From the NCBI RefSeq assembly GCF_022179805.1, contig NZ_BPUO01000001.1, forward strand, positions 310,001 through 374,000: DNA of 64,000 nt, given 5' to 3'. The notes under the pieces are model-generated. The model saw nothing but the letters and a program-made list of their open reading frames with translations. It made no database searches and was not told the DNA's origin. Of the stretch, positions 8,320-17,673 are shown piece after piece. The DNA comes from Cupriavidus pauculus. GTDB taxonomy: Bacteria; Pseudomonadota; Gammaproteobacteria; Burkholderiales; Burkholderiaceae. Every line of letters begins with the position of its first letter. The stretch's first letter is position 1. Position numbers and translations under genes: made by a program.

Positions 8320-9570
8320 TCAGTGCAGCTGTTCGTCCAGCAGCGACAGGATACGCTTGCCGACCTCGGTGTTCTCCGGCTGGCCGGCATCGTTCTGCAC
8401 GGTCACCGTGGTGCCCGTGCCGTTGCCCTTCAGCGACACACGATACTTCTTCGCGGTCTTGCCGTCGTTGGCCTTGGTGAAGAGCTTCGAGAAGAAGCCA
8501 CGATCATCCACCGCCTGCTTCGGATCCACGTAGCGCACGTAGTACAGGCCCTGTGCACGGTCGCGATCTTCAACGGTGAAGTTCACGCGATCCAGCGACA
8601 GGCCAACCGAGCGCCATGCGCGGTCGAACGGCTCGGGCAGCTGCAGCGCCGGTGCACCATTGACCTGGGCCAGGAACGACTTGTTGTCGGCGGCAGAGGC
8701 CGCACCGGTGGCAGCGGCAGCGCCGATACCCGTGGCGTTGCCCGACGGCGCAGGAGCGGTGGCGGCTGCTGCGGCGCCATTGCCAACCGGCGTCGGGTTC
8801 TTGGCCATCTGGGTGGCCTGATCCTTCTGCACGCCCAGGCGCTGGGCCAGGCGCGACAGGAATTCGGCTTCCAGTTCCGGATCGGCCGGACGCGGCGTCC
8901 ACACCGTCGTCGACTTGTCCACGCCCGTCAGCTGTTCCTGCGCGCCACGGTGGCTGATGAACACTTCGAGCTGGCCGTTCTGGGCGCGCTCCACGCGCGT
9001 GCGGAACTTGTCGCGCTCGGACGTGGAGTACAGGCCGTCGAACACCTTGCCGATCGTGTTGCGGATGAAGTCCTGCGGAATCTTGGCGCGGTTTTCAGCC
9101 CAGTCCGTTTCCATGATGCCGGTCTGCGGCGAATCCTGCGTCAGCAGGAAGCCGTTTTCCTGCCAGAAGCCGCGCAGCGACTCCCACAGCTGGTCGGCAC
9201 GCATGCCGTTGCTGATCACGAGCCAGCGCTGGTTGCCGTCGCGCTCCATGCGGATGCCTTGCGAGGACGGCAGCACGTTGGTGGCCGGCTCGGCTTCGCG
9301 CGTCTTGTTGGCCTGCTGGTAGTTCGACAGCGTCGACGTGCCCGATGCATCGGGCACGGTGTAGCGGCGATCGCCTTCCAGCTTGGTCAGATCCGGCGGA
9401 ATGTCCAGCGACGCGGTCTTCTTGCCCTGGGACTTGTAGTCGATCTTGTCGGGCTGCATGGCCTCGTTGATGCTGCTGCAGCCGGCAATCAGCGTCAGCG
9501 CCAGCACGGGCGCAACCACGGCGACACGGCGGACCTGCGTCGCGCCGCGACGGTTAAGCTTCTGTTTCAT
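8320..9570 (-). CDS. bamC: Outer membrane assembly lipoprotein BamC
   Basis: BamC (NlpB) is an accessory lipoprotein of the BAM complex that inserts beta-barrel proteins. This 416-residue version has a lipobox (LIAGC, Cys31), then the conserved N-terminal unstructured segment containing DYKSQGKKTASLDIPPDLT, and two helix-grip domains. An Ala/Gly-rich linker (about 255-295) separates the domains. I start at ATG 9570, with AGGA ten bases upstream; a GTG two codons earlier is in frame. The dapA-bamC order is the same as in E. coli. Confidence 0.92.
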   Translation of the reverse strand: MKQKLNRRGATQVRRVAVVAPVLALTLIAGCSSINEAMQPDKIDYKSQGKKTASLDIPPDLTKLEGDRRYTVPDASGTSTLSNYQQANKTREAEPATNVLPSSQGIRMERDGNQRWLVISNGMRADQLWESLRGFWQENGFLLTQDSPQTGIMETDWAENRAKIPQDFIRNTIGKVFDGLYSTSERDKFRTRVERAQNGQLEVFISHRGAQEQLTGVDKSTTVWTPRPADPELEAEFLSRLAQRLGVQKDQATQMAKNPTPVGNGAAAAATAPAPSGNATGIGAAAATGAASAADNKSFLAQVNGAPALQLPEPFDRAWRSVGLSLDRVNFTVEDRDRAQGLYYVRYVDPKQAVDDRGFFSKLFTKANDGKTAKKYRVSLKGNGTGTTVTVQNDAGQPENTEVGKRILSLLDEQLH

Positions 9571-9628
9571 TGACACGTAATCCTGGTTTCAAGAATCGGC
9601 GAATAGCCGAACGTTCAGCCGGCGAATC

Positions 9629-10513
9629 TCAGCCCAGCAGGCCGGCCGCTGCCAGCGCGCGGCGCACGGTTTCGTGCTGGCCTTCGGCCAGCGGCGTCAG
9701 CGGCAGGCGGATGCCACCTGCCATTTTGCCCATTTGCTGGAGCGCCCACTTCACCGGAATCGGATTGGCCTCGACGAACATCGCGCGGTTGAGGTCGATC
9801 AGTTCCATGTGCAGGCGGCGGGCCGTGACGACATCGCCCTTCAATGCGGCGACGCACATCTCATGCATCTTGCGCGGCGCCACGTTGGCCGTCACCGAAA
9901 TGTTGCCCTTGCCACCCAGCAGGATCAGCGCCACGGCGGTGGGATCATCGCCGCTGTAGATGGCAAAGCTTTCCGGTGCGTCCTTGATCAGCTGCGCGGC
10001 ACGGTCGATGTTGCCGGTGGCTTCCTTGACGCCGACGATACCGGGCACCTGCGCCAGGCGCAGGATGGTGTCGTTGTTCATGTCCGCCACGGTGCGGCCG
10101 GGGACATTGTAGAGCAGCACCGGTAGGTCCACGGCTTCCGCGATGGTGCGGAAATGGCGGTACATGCCTTCCTGCGTCGGCTTGTTGTAGTAGGGGACGA
10201 CCTGCAGCGAAGCATCGGCACCCACCTTCTTGGCAAAGGCGGTCAGTTCGATTGCCTCGCGCGTGGAATTGCCGCCGGTACCGGCGATGATGGGCACCCG
10301 GCCAGCCGATTGCTCGACCGCCACGCGAATCAGTTCGCAGTGCTCCTCGACATTGACCGTCGGCGACTCGCCCGTGGTGCCCACGATCACGATGCCATCG
10401 GTGCCTTCCGCCGCATGCCAGTCGATGAGGTTGCGCAGGGCCGGATAATCCAGGCTGCCATCCTCATGCATCGGGGTGACGATGGCCACGATGCTGCCGG
10501 TAATCTGTGTCAT
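9629..10513 (-). CDS. dapA: 4-hydroxy-tetrahydrodipicolinate synthase
   Basis: DapA condenses pyruvate with aspartate semialdehyde, the first committed step to lysine and meso-diaminopimelate. The 294-residue TIM barrel shows TTGESPTVN, the active-site Tyr in LLYNVPGRT (about residue 134) and the Schiff-base Lys in GVKEATGN (about 162). Length is standard. It is followed by bamC after 58 bases on the same strand. Confidence 0.97.
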   Translation of the reverse strand: MTQITGSIVAIVTPMHEDGSLDYPALRNLIDWHAAEGTDGIVIVGTTGESPTVNVEEHCELIRVAVEQSAGRVPIIAGTGGNSTREAIELTAFAKKVGADASLQVVPYYNKPTQEGMYRHFRTIAEAVDLPVLLYNVPGRTVADMNNDTILRLAQVPGIVGVKEATGNIDRAAQLIKDAPESFAIYSGDDPTAVALILLGGKGNISVTANVAPRKMHEMCVAALKGDVVTARRLHMELIDLNRAMFVEANPIPVKWALQQMGKMAGGIRLPLTPLAEGQHETVRRALAAAGLLG

Positions 10514-10661
10514 ATCTCAGGGAAGTCGGAATTTCGAACAAACGGGATTGTACCGGAACCGTCAGGGCCTCCGCCCCCCCTATCAGTGAGGGAAAACGTT
10601 AGCGGGCGTAACGTGTGGCGCCAAGGCCAGCCAGAGGCCCCCAAGCTGCGCCGTCGGCGCC

Positions 10662-11237
10662 TCACCCGGGCAGTTTGTAACGCGGCGGCGCATCCTGTGC
10701 ATCCGCGTCCCGCGCCTCGCGGACGGCACATATGCGCTGCACGAACGCGGTGCGCGGTTTTTCCACGGTGCCGTCCTCGTAACCCACCACGCGCAGCACG
10801 CCGCGTGTGACGTCCAGCAGTTCGCCCGGACGAAGCAGGAAATCGGGCCGCGACGGCTTGCCCACCGTCTCGTTGCCGGCCGCGAACGTCTCGTAGACCA
10901 GTACGCCACCCGGCGCCAGCGCGTCCAGCAGATGCGGCCACAGCGGGCGATGCAGGTAATTGGTCACCACCACGGCGTCGAACTGCCCGGCATCCGCCAG
11001 CGGCCAGGTGCCCTGCTCCAGGTCAGCCATACGGCCTTGCACGCCCGTTGGCAGTCCGGCGATGGCCTCGGCGTCGCGATCCACGCCCAGCACGGCAAAC
11101 CCTTGCGCCGCCAGCCACGCGGCATGGCGCCCGCTACCACAGGCCAGATCGAGCACGCGGCCGCCGGGCCGGATCAGATGGGCCCAGCGGGTCAGCCAGG
11201 CGGAAGGCGGGGATAGCGTGGAGTGCGGCAGGGTCAT
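10662..11237 (-). CDS. Class I SAM-dependent methyltransferase
   Basis: A 191-residue Rossmann-fold methyltransferase: motif I is VLDLACGSGRHAAWLAAQG (about residues 28-46), the acidic GVDRD follows, and FDAVVVTNYLHRPL is motif IV. It resembles TehB/UbiE-like small-molecule methyltransferases, but the substrate cannot be told from the sequence. It sits between the M50 protease gene and dapA on the same strand, 61 bases after the protease gene. Confidence 0.85.
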   Translation of the reverse strand: MTLPHSTLSPPSAWLTRWAHLIRPGGRVLDLACGSGRHAAWLAAQGFAVLGVDRDAEAIAGLPTGVQGRMADLEQGTWPLADAGQFDAVVVTNYLHRPLWPHLLDALAPGGVLVYETFAAGNETVGKPSRPDFLLRPGELLDVTRGVLRVVGYEDGTVEKPRTAFVQRICAVREARDADAQDAPPRYKLPG

Positions 11238-11298
11238 GCGCGGGGAATCGTACGAAGGACGGACAAGGGCGAAAAATCGGGCCGGCGGGTGCGCCTGA

Positions 11299-11964
11299 CT
11301 ACTGCAGCATCATCAGGATCGGATGCAGCATGGCTTCCACGATCGACAGCAGCACCGTCATCACCGGCTGCATCCAGATGCGCGTGATGACCCCGGCGGC
11401 CACCAGCGCCAGCACGATGAAGATGCCGTAGGGCTCGATACGTGCCACCGCCGCCGCCATGCGCTGGGGCAGGAATGCCGTCAGCACCCGACCGCCGTCC
11501 AGCGGCGGGATCGGGAACAGGTTGAACGCGGCCACCACGGTATTGACCAGCACGCCGGCGCGGGCCATCTGATGCCAGAACGGCTCCTGCACATGCCCCA
11601 GGGTCAGGCCCACCAGCACGAGCCCCCACAGGAACGCCTGCACGATATTGCTGCCCGGCCCCGCCAGCGCCACCCACATGCCGTGCCAGCGCGGATTGCG
11701 CAGGTGGCTGAACACCACCGGCACGGGCTTGGCAAAGCCGAACACGAACTGGCCGGCAGTCAGGAAGTACAGCAGCAGCGGCACGGCCACCGTGCCGATC
11801 GGATCGATATGGCGCACCGGATTCAGGCTGACACGCCCCAGCAGCCAGGCGGTGTCGTCGCCGAAATACTTCGCCACGTAGCCGTGCGCGGCCTCGTGCA
11901 GCGTGATGGCGAACAGCACGGGCAGCGCATATACGGCAAGGGTCTGGACGATCGAGGAATCCAT
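11299..11964 (-). CDS. Site-2 protease family (M50) membrane metalloprotease
   Basis: A 221-residue integral membrane protein with the zinc-protease motif HEAAHGYVAKYFGD (about residues 22-35) and the second metal-ligand motif NLFPIPPLDGG (about 150) inside hydrophobic segments, as in YdiL/SpoIVFB-type M50 proteins. Six or so membrane segments are apparent. The start is placed at the ATG at 11964 (MDSSIVQTLAVYALPVL); an upstream extension to 12009 lacks support. Clustered with the YciO and PHP genes. The substrate is unknown. Confidence 0.85.
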   Translation of the reverse strand: MDSSIVQTLAVYALPVLFAITLHEAAHGYVAKYFGDDTAWLLGRVSLNPVRHIDPIGTVAVPLLLYFLTAGQFVFGFAKPVPVVFSHLRNPRWHGMWVALAGPGSNIVQAFLWGLVLVGLTLGHVQEPFWHQMARAGVLVNTVVAAFNLFPIPPLDGGRVLTAFLPQRMAAAVARIEPYGIFIVLALVAAGVITRIWMQPVMTVLLSIVEAMLHPILMMLQ

Positions 11965-12073
11965 GCGGGCTATTCTATCGGGCCGCCGGCGGCCAAGGCT
12001 GTCCGGCATGTCCGTGGATGTTCGGAATGTGTGCGGTATGTATCAGAAACCGCGGCGAATGTCATGGGCTGGG

Positions 12074-12709
12074 TCAGGCGTTGGAGGTCAGTCCGAATCG
12101 TTCCACATCGCCCCGGCCGGCGCGAACCAGTTCCGGTTCGCCGCCACTGAGGTCGATCACCGTGGTGGGCTGCGCCGGCGCCGGGCCGCCACAAATCACC
12201 AGGTCGAGCTGCTTTTCCAGCCGCGCGCGAATCTCCGCCGGTTCGTTCATCGGCTCGTCGTCGCCCGGCATCTGCAGCGTGGCCGAAATCAGCGGCTGCC
12301 CCAGTTCCGCCAGCAGCGCCAGCGGAATCGCGTGATCGGGCACGCGCACGCCGATGGTCTTGCGCGCCGGGTGCGAGAGCCGTCGCGGCACTTCCTTGGT
12401 GGCTTCCAGGATGAACACGTACGGCCCCGGCGTGGCGCCCTTGATCCAGCGGTACTGGCGGTTATCGACCCGCGCGAAGTTGCCGAGTTCCGAGAGGTCG
12501 CTGCACATCAGCGTCAGGTGGTGCTTTTCGTCAATGTCGCGCAGACGGCGCAGCCGCTCCACCGCCGACTTGTCGTCGAGCTGGCAGGCCAGCGCGTAGC
12601 TGGAATCGGTGGGCAACGCGATCAGGCCGCCCTTCTGCACGATCTGGGCGGCCTGCTTGACCAGTCGCGCCTGCGGATTGTCGGGATGGATATCGAAATA
12701 CTGGGACAT
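12074..12709 (-). CDS. yciO: YciO/Sua5 (YrdC-domain) family protein
   Basis: A 211-residue YrdC-fold protein. The Sua5/YrdC family makes threonylcarbamoyl-adenylate for the t6A tRNA modification; YciO is the short paralogue with weak or uncertain activity. Key segments are GGLIALPTDSSYALACQL (about 27-44), HLTLMCSDLSEL and TIGVRVPDHAI. LPTDSSYALAC, in place of the TDTVYGLG of true TsaC/Sua5, favours the YciO assignment. It lies 51 bases downstream of the PHP phosphatase gene, the same pairing as yciV-yciO of E. coli. Confidence 0.85.
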   Translation of the reverse strand: MSQYFDIHPDNPQARLVKQAAQIVQKGGLIALPTDSSYALACQLDDKSAVERLRRLRDIDEKHHLTLMCSDLSELGNFARVDNRQYRWIKGATPGPYVFILEATKEVPRRLSHPARKTIGVRVPDHAIPLALLAELGQPLISATLQMPGDDEPMNEPAEIRARLEKQLDLVICGGPAPAQPTTVIDLSGGEPELVRAGRGDVERFGLTSNA

Positions 12710-12760
12710 GGGGGCGCGGAGTTGCCGGGGTCGCCGGGGTTGCGGAGCCTGGGGAGCGGC

Positions 12761-13606
12761 TTACCAGTCGTGCCAGACCGGCGTGACGTTCGAGGGCAGC
12801 GGCGGCAGCGTGCCGAGTTCCACGCGGCCTTCGCCGGGACCGTGGAAGTCCGACCCGCGCGACGCCAGCAGACCATAGTGGCGGGCCACGTCGGCGTAGC
12901 GGCGGAACTGGTCCGGTGTATGGCTACCGGTCACCACCTCGACCGCGCTTCCGCCCAGTTGCGTGAATTCGTCGAACAGCGCGTCGTGCTGGGTGTCCGT
13001 ATAGTTGTAGCGGCCCGGATGCGCCATCACGGCGATGCCGCCGGCACCGCGAATCCAGCCGACCGCCTCGGACAGCGCCGACCAGCGGTGCGGCACAAAG
13101 CCCGGACGGCCCTCGGACAGGTATTTGGCAAATACGTCGCTAATGGTGTCGCAGCGGCCTTCGTCCACCAGCCAGCGTGCAAAATGCGTGCGCGAGATCA
13201 GGTCAGGATTGCCCACGTGGCGCAGCGCGCCCTCATAGGCACCGGTGATGCCCACGCGGGCCAGCGCCTCGCCAATGTCCTGGGCCCGGCGCGCACGGCC
13301 GTCGCGGGTCCTGGCCAGGCCGTCGATCAGGTCCGCGTTGAACGGATCGATCTGCAAGCCCACGATATGGACGGTCTGCCCGGCCCAGGTCACGGAAATC
13401 TCGACGCCCGGCACATAACGCATGCCCAGCGCCTCGGCGGCCTTGCGGGCCTCGGTCTGGCCGCCCACTTCGTCGTGATCGGTCAGGGCCCAGAACGCCA
13501 CGCCGCCAGCATGCGCGCGTGCGGCCACCTCGGACGGCGGCAACATCCCGTCGGACACGGTGGAATGGCAGTGCAGGTCGGCGTTGATGGCATGGGCATT
13601 TGGCAT
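12761..13606 (-). CDS. PHP-domain 3',5'-nucleoside bisphosphate phosphatase / RNase AM
   Basis: A 281-residue PHP-family metal-dependent phosphoesterase, like E. coli YciV (RNase AM), which degrades pAp and the 5' end of short RNAs. PHP motifs are visible: NADLHCHSTVSDG (about 8-20), ALTDHDEVGG (about 40) and the GVEIS metal site (about 67), plus MAHPGRY and SDFHGPG late in the chain. First gene of the minus-strand PHP-yciO-M50 group, and divergent from the ferredoxin-NADP reductase gene. Confidence 0.88.
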   Translation of the reverse strand: MPNAHAINADLHCHSTVSDGMLPPSEVAARAHAGGVAFWALTDHDEVGGQTEARKAAEALGMRYVPGVEISVTWAGQTVHIVGLQIDPFNADLIDGLARTRDGRARRAQDIGEALARVGITGAYEGALRHVGNPDLISRTHFARWLVDEGRCDTISDVFAKYLSEGRPGFVPHRWSALSEAVGWIRGAGGIAVMAHPGRYNYTDTQHDALFDEFTQLGGSAVEVVTGSHTPDQFRRYADVARHYGLLASRGSDFHGPGEGRVELGTLPPLPSNVTPVWHDW

Positions 13607-13621
13607 GGGCGTATTCTACTC

Positions 13622-13647
13622 CCGGCAGGGTTTTTTAGCCCTGCCGG
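13622..13647. promoter_or_regulatory. Hairpin in the divergent intergenic region
   Basis: CCGGCAGGG pairs perfectly with CCCTGCCGG around an 8-base loop that contains T6. It lies 15 bases from the PHP gene start, so it would be in that mRNA's leader or overlap its promoter. The lack of a 3' T-run argues against a terminator. Role unknown. Confidence 0.45.
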
Positions 13648-13726
13648 CATAGGTGGCGTGTCCGGATTGCAGGAGGGCGCAAGGTATGATGGCGCCTGTC
13701 CCGAACGCGTTTTTGCCCTCCCCGCC

Positions 13727-14800
13727 ATGTCCGCCACACCCACCACCCCCGCTACCCCGACCCCGGAAACCATCCAGACCGACGTGCTGATCGTCGGCGC
13801 CGGCCCCGTGGGCCTGTTCGCGGCGTTCCAGGCGGGTGTGCTGGGGCTCAAGTGCGAACTCATCGACGTGCTGGACCGCGCGGGCGGCCAGTGCACCGAG
13901 CTGTATCCGGAAAAGCCGATCTACGACATCCCGGCCGTGCCGGGCTGCCTGGCGCAGGATCTGGTGGACCGGCTGCTCGAACAATGCGCACCGTTTGCGT
14001 TTCCGATGCACTTCGGCCAGCGCGCGCAGTCGGTTTCCGATAGCGCCGGCACCAACGGCCATCCGCGCCTGCTGGTGACCACCGATGGCGGCAAGCGGTT
14101 CGACGTGGCCGCCGTGCTGATCTGCGCCGGCGCCGGCGCGTTTGCCCCGCAGCGCGTGTCACTGCCCGAGGCCGCCGCGCTGGAAGACCGCCACGTGCAC
14201 TACGCCGTGCGCGACGTCTCGCGCTTTGCGGGCAAGCGCGTGATCGTGGCCGGTGGCGGCGACTCGGCGCTGGATTGGGCGATGGCGCTGCGCAAGGTAG
14301 CGGCACGCGTGACACTGCTGCATCGGCGCGAGGGTTTCCGTGCGGCCGATCATACGGTCAACGCGATGCGCGCCGCCGTCGAAGCGGGCGAGATGGATTT
14401 CGTGGTCGGCATGCTCGGCAGCCTGCAGACCGGCGAAGCGGGCACGCTCACGCACGCCGGCATCAAGACTCGCGATGGCGACCGCACCGTCGAGGCCGAC
14501 GAGCTGGTGGCGCTGTACGGCCTGGTGTCTGAGCCCGGCCCGATCGCCCAATGGGACCTCGACATGCGCGCCGGCCGCATCCAGATCGACGACACCACCA
14601 CCTACGAAACGTCCCGCCGCGGCATCTTCGCGGCCGGCGACATCGCGGTCTATCCGAACAAGCAGAAGCTGATCCTGTCCGGCTTCCACGAGGCCGCGCT
14701 GGCGCTGCGGCGCGCCTACCACTATGCGTTCCCGGAAAAGACGCTCGTGCATATGCATACGAGCAACAATCCGGCGCTGAAGGAAAAGCTGACGCATTGA
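13727..14800 (+). CDS. Ferredoxin/flavodoxin-NADP(+) reductase (thioredoxin-reductase-like)
   Basis: A 357-residue flavoprotein of the two-domain, thioredoxin-reductase-like FNR group (YumC type), which moves electrons between NADPH and ferredoxin or flavodoxin. The FAD site is LIVGAGPVGLFAAFQAG (about 20-36), the NADPH site is IVAGGGDSALDWAMA (about 175-189), and GIFAAGDIAVYPNK is the C-terminal FAD motif. The redox CxxC of thioredoxin reductase is absent, which supports FNR. The ATG at 13727 is preferred: the much longer open frame upstream is antisense to four other genes. Confidence 0.88.
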   Translation: MSATPTTPATPTPETIQTDVLIVGAGPVGLFAAFQAGVLGLKCELIDVLDRAGGQCTELYPEKPIYDIPAVPGCLAQDLVDRLLEQCAPFAFPMHFGQRAQSVSDSAGTNGHPRLLVTTDGGKRFDVAAVLICAGAGAFAPQRVSLPEAAALEDRHVHYAVRDVSRFAGKRVIVAGGGDSALDWAMALRKVAARVTLLHRREGFRAADHTVNAMRAAVEAGEMDFVVGMLGSLQTGEAGTLTHAGIKTRDGDRTVEADELVALYGLVSEPGPIAQWDLDMRAGRIQIDDTTTYETSRRGIFAAGDIAVYPNKQKLILSGFHEAALALRRAYHYAFPEKTLVHMHTSNNPALKEKLTH

Positions 14801-14823
14801 GCGTCACCCCTGCCGCTGCTTCG

Positions 14824-14853
14824 CTCCCCTCTCCCGCGCGCGGGAGAGGGGAG
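14824..14853. repeat. Solo REP-like palindrome (copy A)
   Basis: A perfect 30-bp palindrome with arms CTCCCCTCTCCCGCG and its complement, between the convergent 3' ends of the reductase and hydrolase genes. The same arms occur at 20316, 31515, 43915 and 48509. It forms a strong hairpin but has no T-run. Confidence 0.85.
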
Positions 14854-14878
14854 AAAACCACCAGGGAGAATCCAACCC

Positions 14879-15772
14879 CTACCCCAAAAACTCCTCGATC
14901 AAATTCGCCACCACCTGCGGCTGGTCGTGGTGAAGCATATGCCCGGCATCGTCCACGAACACCTCGCGGAAGTCCGGGAAGGCGCGGAAGCGCTCCCTGA
15001 ATTCGGCGATGTCCTGCTTGTGCGCGATATGTTTGAGCGTGGCGGAATCGCGCGCTTCCACGTGCAGCACGGGCGCGGTGACCTTGGCCCAGATGGCCAT
15101 GATCTCGTCGATGCGGTACAGCGTGGGGTTGGTCATCTTGTGCGCGGCATCGCCCAGGATCTCCCAACGACCCGCCTCGTTGCGGCGCGACCAGTGCGCG
15201 GCCAGGAACGCGGCGCGGTCATCGGGTAGCCGCGGATTGGTCTTCTGCAGACGCGCCGCCACGGCGGCCTCGCTCTCGTAGGTCTTCAGTTCGGGCGGGG
15301 TGCGCAGTTCGTCGAGCCAGCGCGCCAGACGGCCCGGCGCCTGGTCCGGACGCGTGCGCGTGAGCCCGAATCCTTCCAGATCCACCACGCGGCGCACACG
15401 CTCGGGCCGTACACCGGCGTAGATGCAGACCACGTTGGCGCCCATGCTGTGGCCCACCAGGTCAACCTGCCCTTCGGGCTGGTAGTGGTCGAGCAGCGCT
15501 TCCAGGTCAGCCACATAGTCGGGAAACCAGTACGAGCGCGTGCCCGGAAACTGCGTCGGGAAATCGGACTCGCCAAAGCCGCGCCAGTCCATGGCGATGA
15601 CATGCCAGTCGCGCTGGAACGCGTCGACCAGGAACTGGAACGACGCGGCCACGTCCATCCAGCCATGGAGCATGAACAGCTTCTGGGCGCCGGGTTGTCC
15701 CCAGTGGCGTACGTGCGTGCGCAGGCCGCGCAGCGTGATAAATTCGGCGTGCGAAGTTTCCGTGATGGTCAT
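14879..15772 (-). CDS. Alpha/beta hydrolase
   Basis: A 297-residue alpha/beta-hydrolase. The oxyanion region is FMLHGWMDVAASF (about 34-46), AMDWRGFGESD follows, the nucleophile elbow is VGHSMGANV (Ser about 113), and the catalytic His is in DAGHMLHHDQP near the C-terminus. The start is ATG 15772 (MTITETSHAEF); the open frame continues 23 codons upstream without family support. It diverges from the acyl-CoA synthetase gene, and the palindrome at 15863 lies between them, so the two may share a regulator. Substrate unknown, perhaps an ester or lipid. Confidence 0.82.
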   Translation of the reverse strand: MTITETSHAEFITLRGLRTHVRHWGQPGAQKLFMLHGWMDVAASFQFLVDAFQRDWHVIAMDWRGFGESDFPTQFPGTRSYWFPDYVADLEALLDHYQPEGQVDLVGHSMGANVVCIYAGVRPERVRRVVDLEGFGLTRTRPDQAPGRLARWLDELRTPPELKTYESEAAVAARLQKTNPRLPDDRAAFLAAHWSRRNEAGRWEILGDAAHKMTNPTLYRIDEIMAIWAKVTAPVLHVEARDSATLKHIAHKQDIAEFRERFRAFPDFREVFVDDAGHMLHHDQPQVVANLIEEFLG

Positions 15773-15862
15773 GGTGTCTACCCTCTGTGCCCGGGTCTTC
15801 TGTCTTTTGATGATGCGCGCGCAATCCATGGTAACGACCACGCGGCAGCCCGGATAAAAATA

Positions 15863-15880
15863 GAACGATCGTTCGTTTGC
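15863..15880. promoter_or_regulatory. TetR-type operator candidate (site 1)
   Basis: GAACGATCGTTC is a perfect 12-bp palindrome; the 17 bases from 15864 (AACGATCGTTCGTTTGC) match 15 of 17 bases of a sequence at 61430-61446 before phaZ. It sits between a plausible -35 position and TTATAG at 15885-15890 upstream of the acyl-CoA synthetase gene, where a repressor would block RNA polymerase. Confidence 0.5.
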
Positions 15881-15934
15881 TGGATTATAGCCATATGGCT
15901 ATCCGCAGCGGGCAAGAACATTGGAGACAATTGC

Positions 15935-17659
15935 ATGACCGCCTTGCCGGCCACCCGCCGTGACGACTATCACGCGTTGCACGAATCGTTCCGCTGGAAC
16001 GTGCCCGAGCACTTCAACCTGGCCGATGTCTGCTGCGGCCGCTGGGCCCGCGATCCGGCCACGGCGAACCGCATTGCCGTTCATACCGAGCACGAAGACG
16101 GTCGGCGCGCGTCGTACACCTATGCGCATATCCAGGCCGAGGCCAATCGCCTGTCCTGCGCTTTGCGCGACCTGGGCGTGCAACGCGGCGACCGCGTGGC
16201 GATCGTCATGCCCCAGCGCATCGAAACCGTCATCGCGGGCATGGCCGTGTACCAGCTTGGCGCCGTGGCCATGCCGCTGTCGATGCTGTTCGGGCCCGAG
16301 GCCCTGTCCTACCGCATCGACCACAGCGAAACACGCGTGGCCATTGCCGACGAAACCTCGATCGACAACCTGCTGGCCGCCCGTCCCGAATGCCCGACGC
16401 TGAAGACCATCGTCGGCGTGGGCGAAGCCATCGGGCGCGGCGATCTGGACTGGGACACGCTGCTGGCCGCGCAACTGCCCACCTTCACGGCCGAGCAGAC
16501 CAAGGCCGACGAAGCCGCGGTGCTGATCTACACCAGCGGCACCACGGGGCCGCCCAAGGGCGCGGTGATTCCGCACCGTGCGCTGATCGGCAACCTGACC
16601 GGCTTTGTCTGTTCGCAGAACTGGTACCCGCAGGACGACGACGTGTTCTGGAGCCCCGCCGACTGGGCCTGGACCGGTGGCCTGTGGGACGCACTGATGC
16701 CGGCCCTGTATTTTGGACGGCCGATCGTCGGCTATCAGGGCCGCTTTTCGGCGGAGCGCGCGTTCGAACTGCTGGAACGCTACGGCGTCACCAACACGTT
16801 CCTGTTCCCCACCGCGCTGAAGCAGATGATGAAGGCGTGCCCCGCGCCTTCAGAGAAATACGACCTCAAGCTGCGCGCCATCATGAGCGCCGGCGAGGCC
16901 GTGGGCGAAACGGTGTTCACGTGGTGCCGCGACGCGCTGGGCGTGATCGTCAACGAGATGTTCGGCCAGACCGAGATCAACTACATCGTCGGCAACTGCA
17001 CCGCGCAGTACGACGACAATCGTCTGGGCTGGCCGGCACGGCCGGGATCGATGGGGCGGCCCTACCCTGGTCACCGCGTGGCCGTGATCGACGATGACGG
17101 CAAGCCCTGCGCTCCGGGCGAGGACGGCGAGGTGGCGGTCTGCGCCACCGATATCCACGGTCATCCCGATCCGGTCTTCTTCCTGGGCTACTGGAAGAAC
17201 GATGCCGCCACGGCGGGCAAGTATTCGGAGTTCAATGGGCTGCGGTGGTGCCGCACGGGCGACCTGGCGCGCATGGACGACGACGGCTACCTCTGGTACC
17301 AGGGTCGCGCCGACGACGTGTTCAAGTCGTCGGGCTATCGCATCGGGCCGAGCGAGATCGAGAACTGCCTGCTCAAGCATCCGGCTGTGTCCAACTGCGC
17401 GGTAGTGCCGTCGCCGGACCCCGAGCGCGGCGCCATCGTCAAGGCATTCGTGGTGCTGACGCCGGCCGTGGCACGTTCGTTCGACAACGACGCGGCGCTG
17501 GTTGCCGAACTGCAGCAGCATGTACGCGGCCAACTGGCGCCGTACGAATACCCGAAGGCCATCGAATTCATCGACCAGTTGCCGATGACCACCACGGGCA
17601 AGATCCAGCGCCGCGTGCTGCGGCTCATGGAACAGGAGCGCGCGGCAAAAGCGGGTTAA
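15935..17659 (+). CDS. AMP-dependent acyl-CoA synthetase
   Basis: A 574-residue ANL-superfamily enzyme that activates a carboxylic acid as acyl-AMP and then acyl-CoA. Motifs: LIYTSGTTGPPKGAV (P-loop, about 194-208), MFGQTEIN (about 345), TGDLARMDDDGYLWYQGR (about 440-458) and the C-terminal catalytic Lys in TTGKIQRRVLR. Overall it resembles medium-chain acyl-CoA synthetases (AcsM-like) more than acetyl-CoA synthetase. The ATG at 15935 follows GGAG at 15923-15926. Promoter shares an operator-like sequence with phaZ. Confidence 0.88.
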   Translation: MTALPATRRDDYHALHESFRWNVPEHFNLADVCCGRWARDPATANRIAVHTEHEDGRRASYTYAHIQAEANRLSCALRDLGVQRGDRVAIVMPQRIETVIAGMAVYQLGAVAMPLSMLFGPEALSYRIDHSETRVAIADETSIDNLLAARPECPTLKTIVGVGEAIGRGDLDWDTLLAAQLPTFTAEQTKADEAAVLIYTSGTTGPPKGAVIPHRALIGNLTGFVCSQNWYPQDDDVFWSPADWAWTGGLWDALMPALYFGRPIVGYQGRFSAERAFELLERYGVTNTFLFPTALKQMMKACPAPSEKYDLKLRAIMSAGEAVGETVFTWCRDALGVIVNEMFGQTEINYIVGNCTAQYDDNRLGWPARPGSMGRPYPGHRVAVIDDDGKPCAPGEDGEVAVCATDIHGHPDPVFFLGYWKNDAATAGKYSEFNGLRWCRTGDLARMDDDGYLWYQGRADDVFKSSGYRIGPSEIENCLLKHPAVSNCAVVPSPDPERGAIVKAFVVLTPAVARSFDNDAALVAELQQHVRGQLAPYEYPKAIEFIDQLPMTTTGKIQRRVLRLMEQERAAKAG

Positions 17660-17673
17660 GGGAGGCTGGCCGC

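Noticed and set aside
8017-9573. 518-residue open frame opposite bamC
   Set aside because: Antisense shadow caused by GC bias at third codon positions; bamC has clear domains and a lipobox.
11903-13726. Long upstream extension of the ferredoxin-NADP reductase frame
   Set aside because: Runs antisense through the M50, yciO and PHP genes; the real protein starts at 13727.
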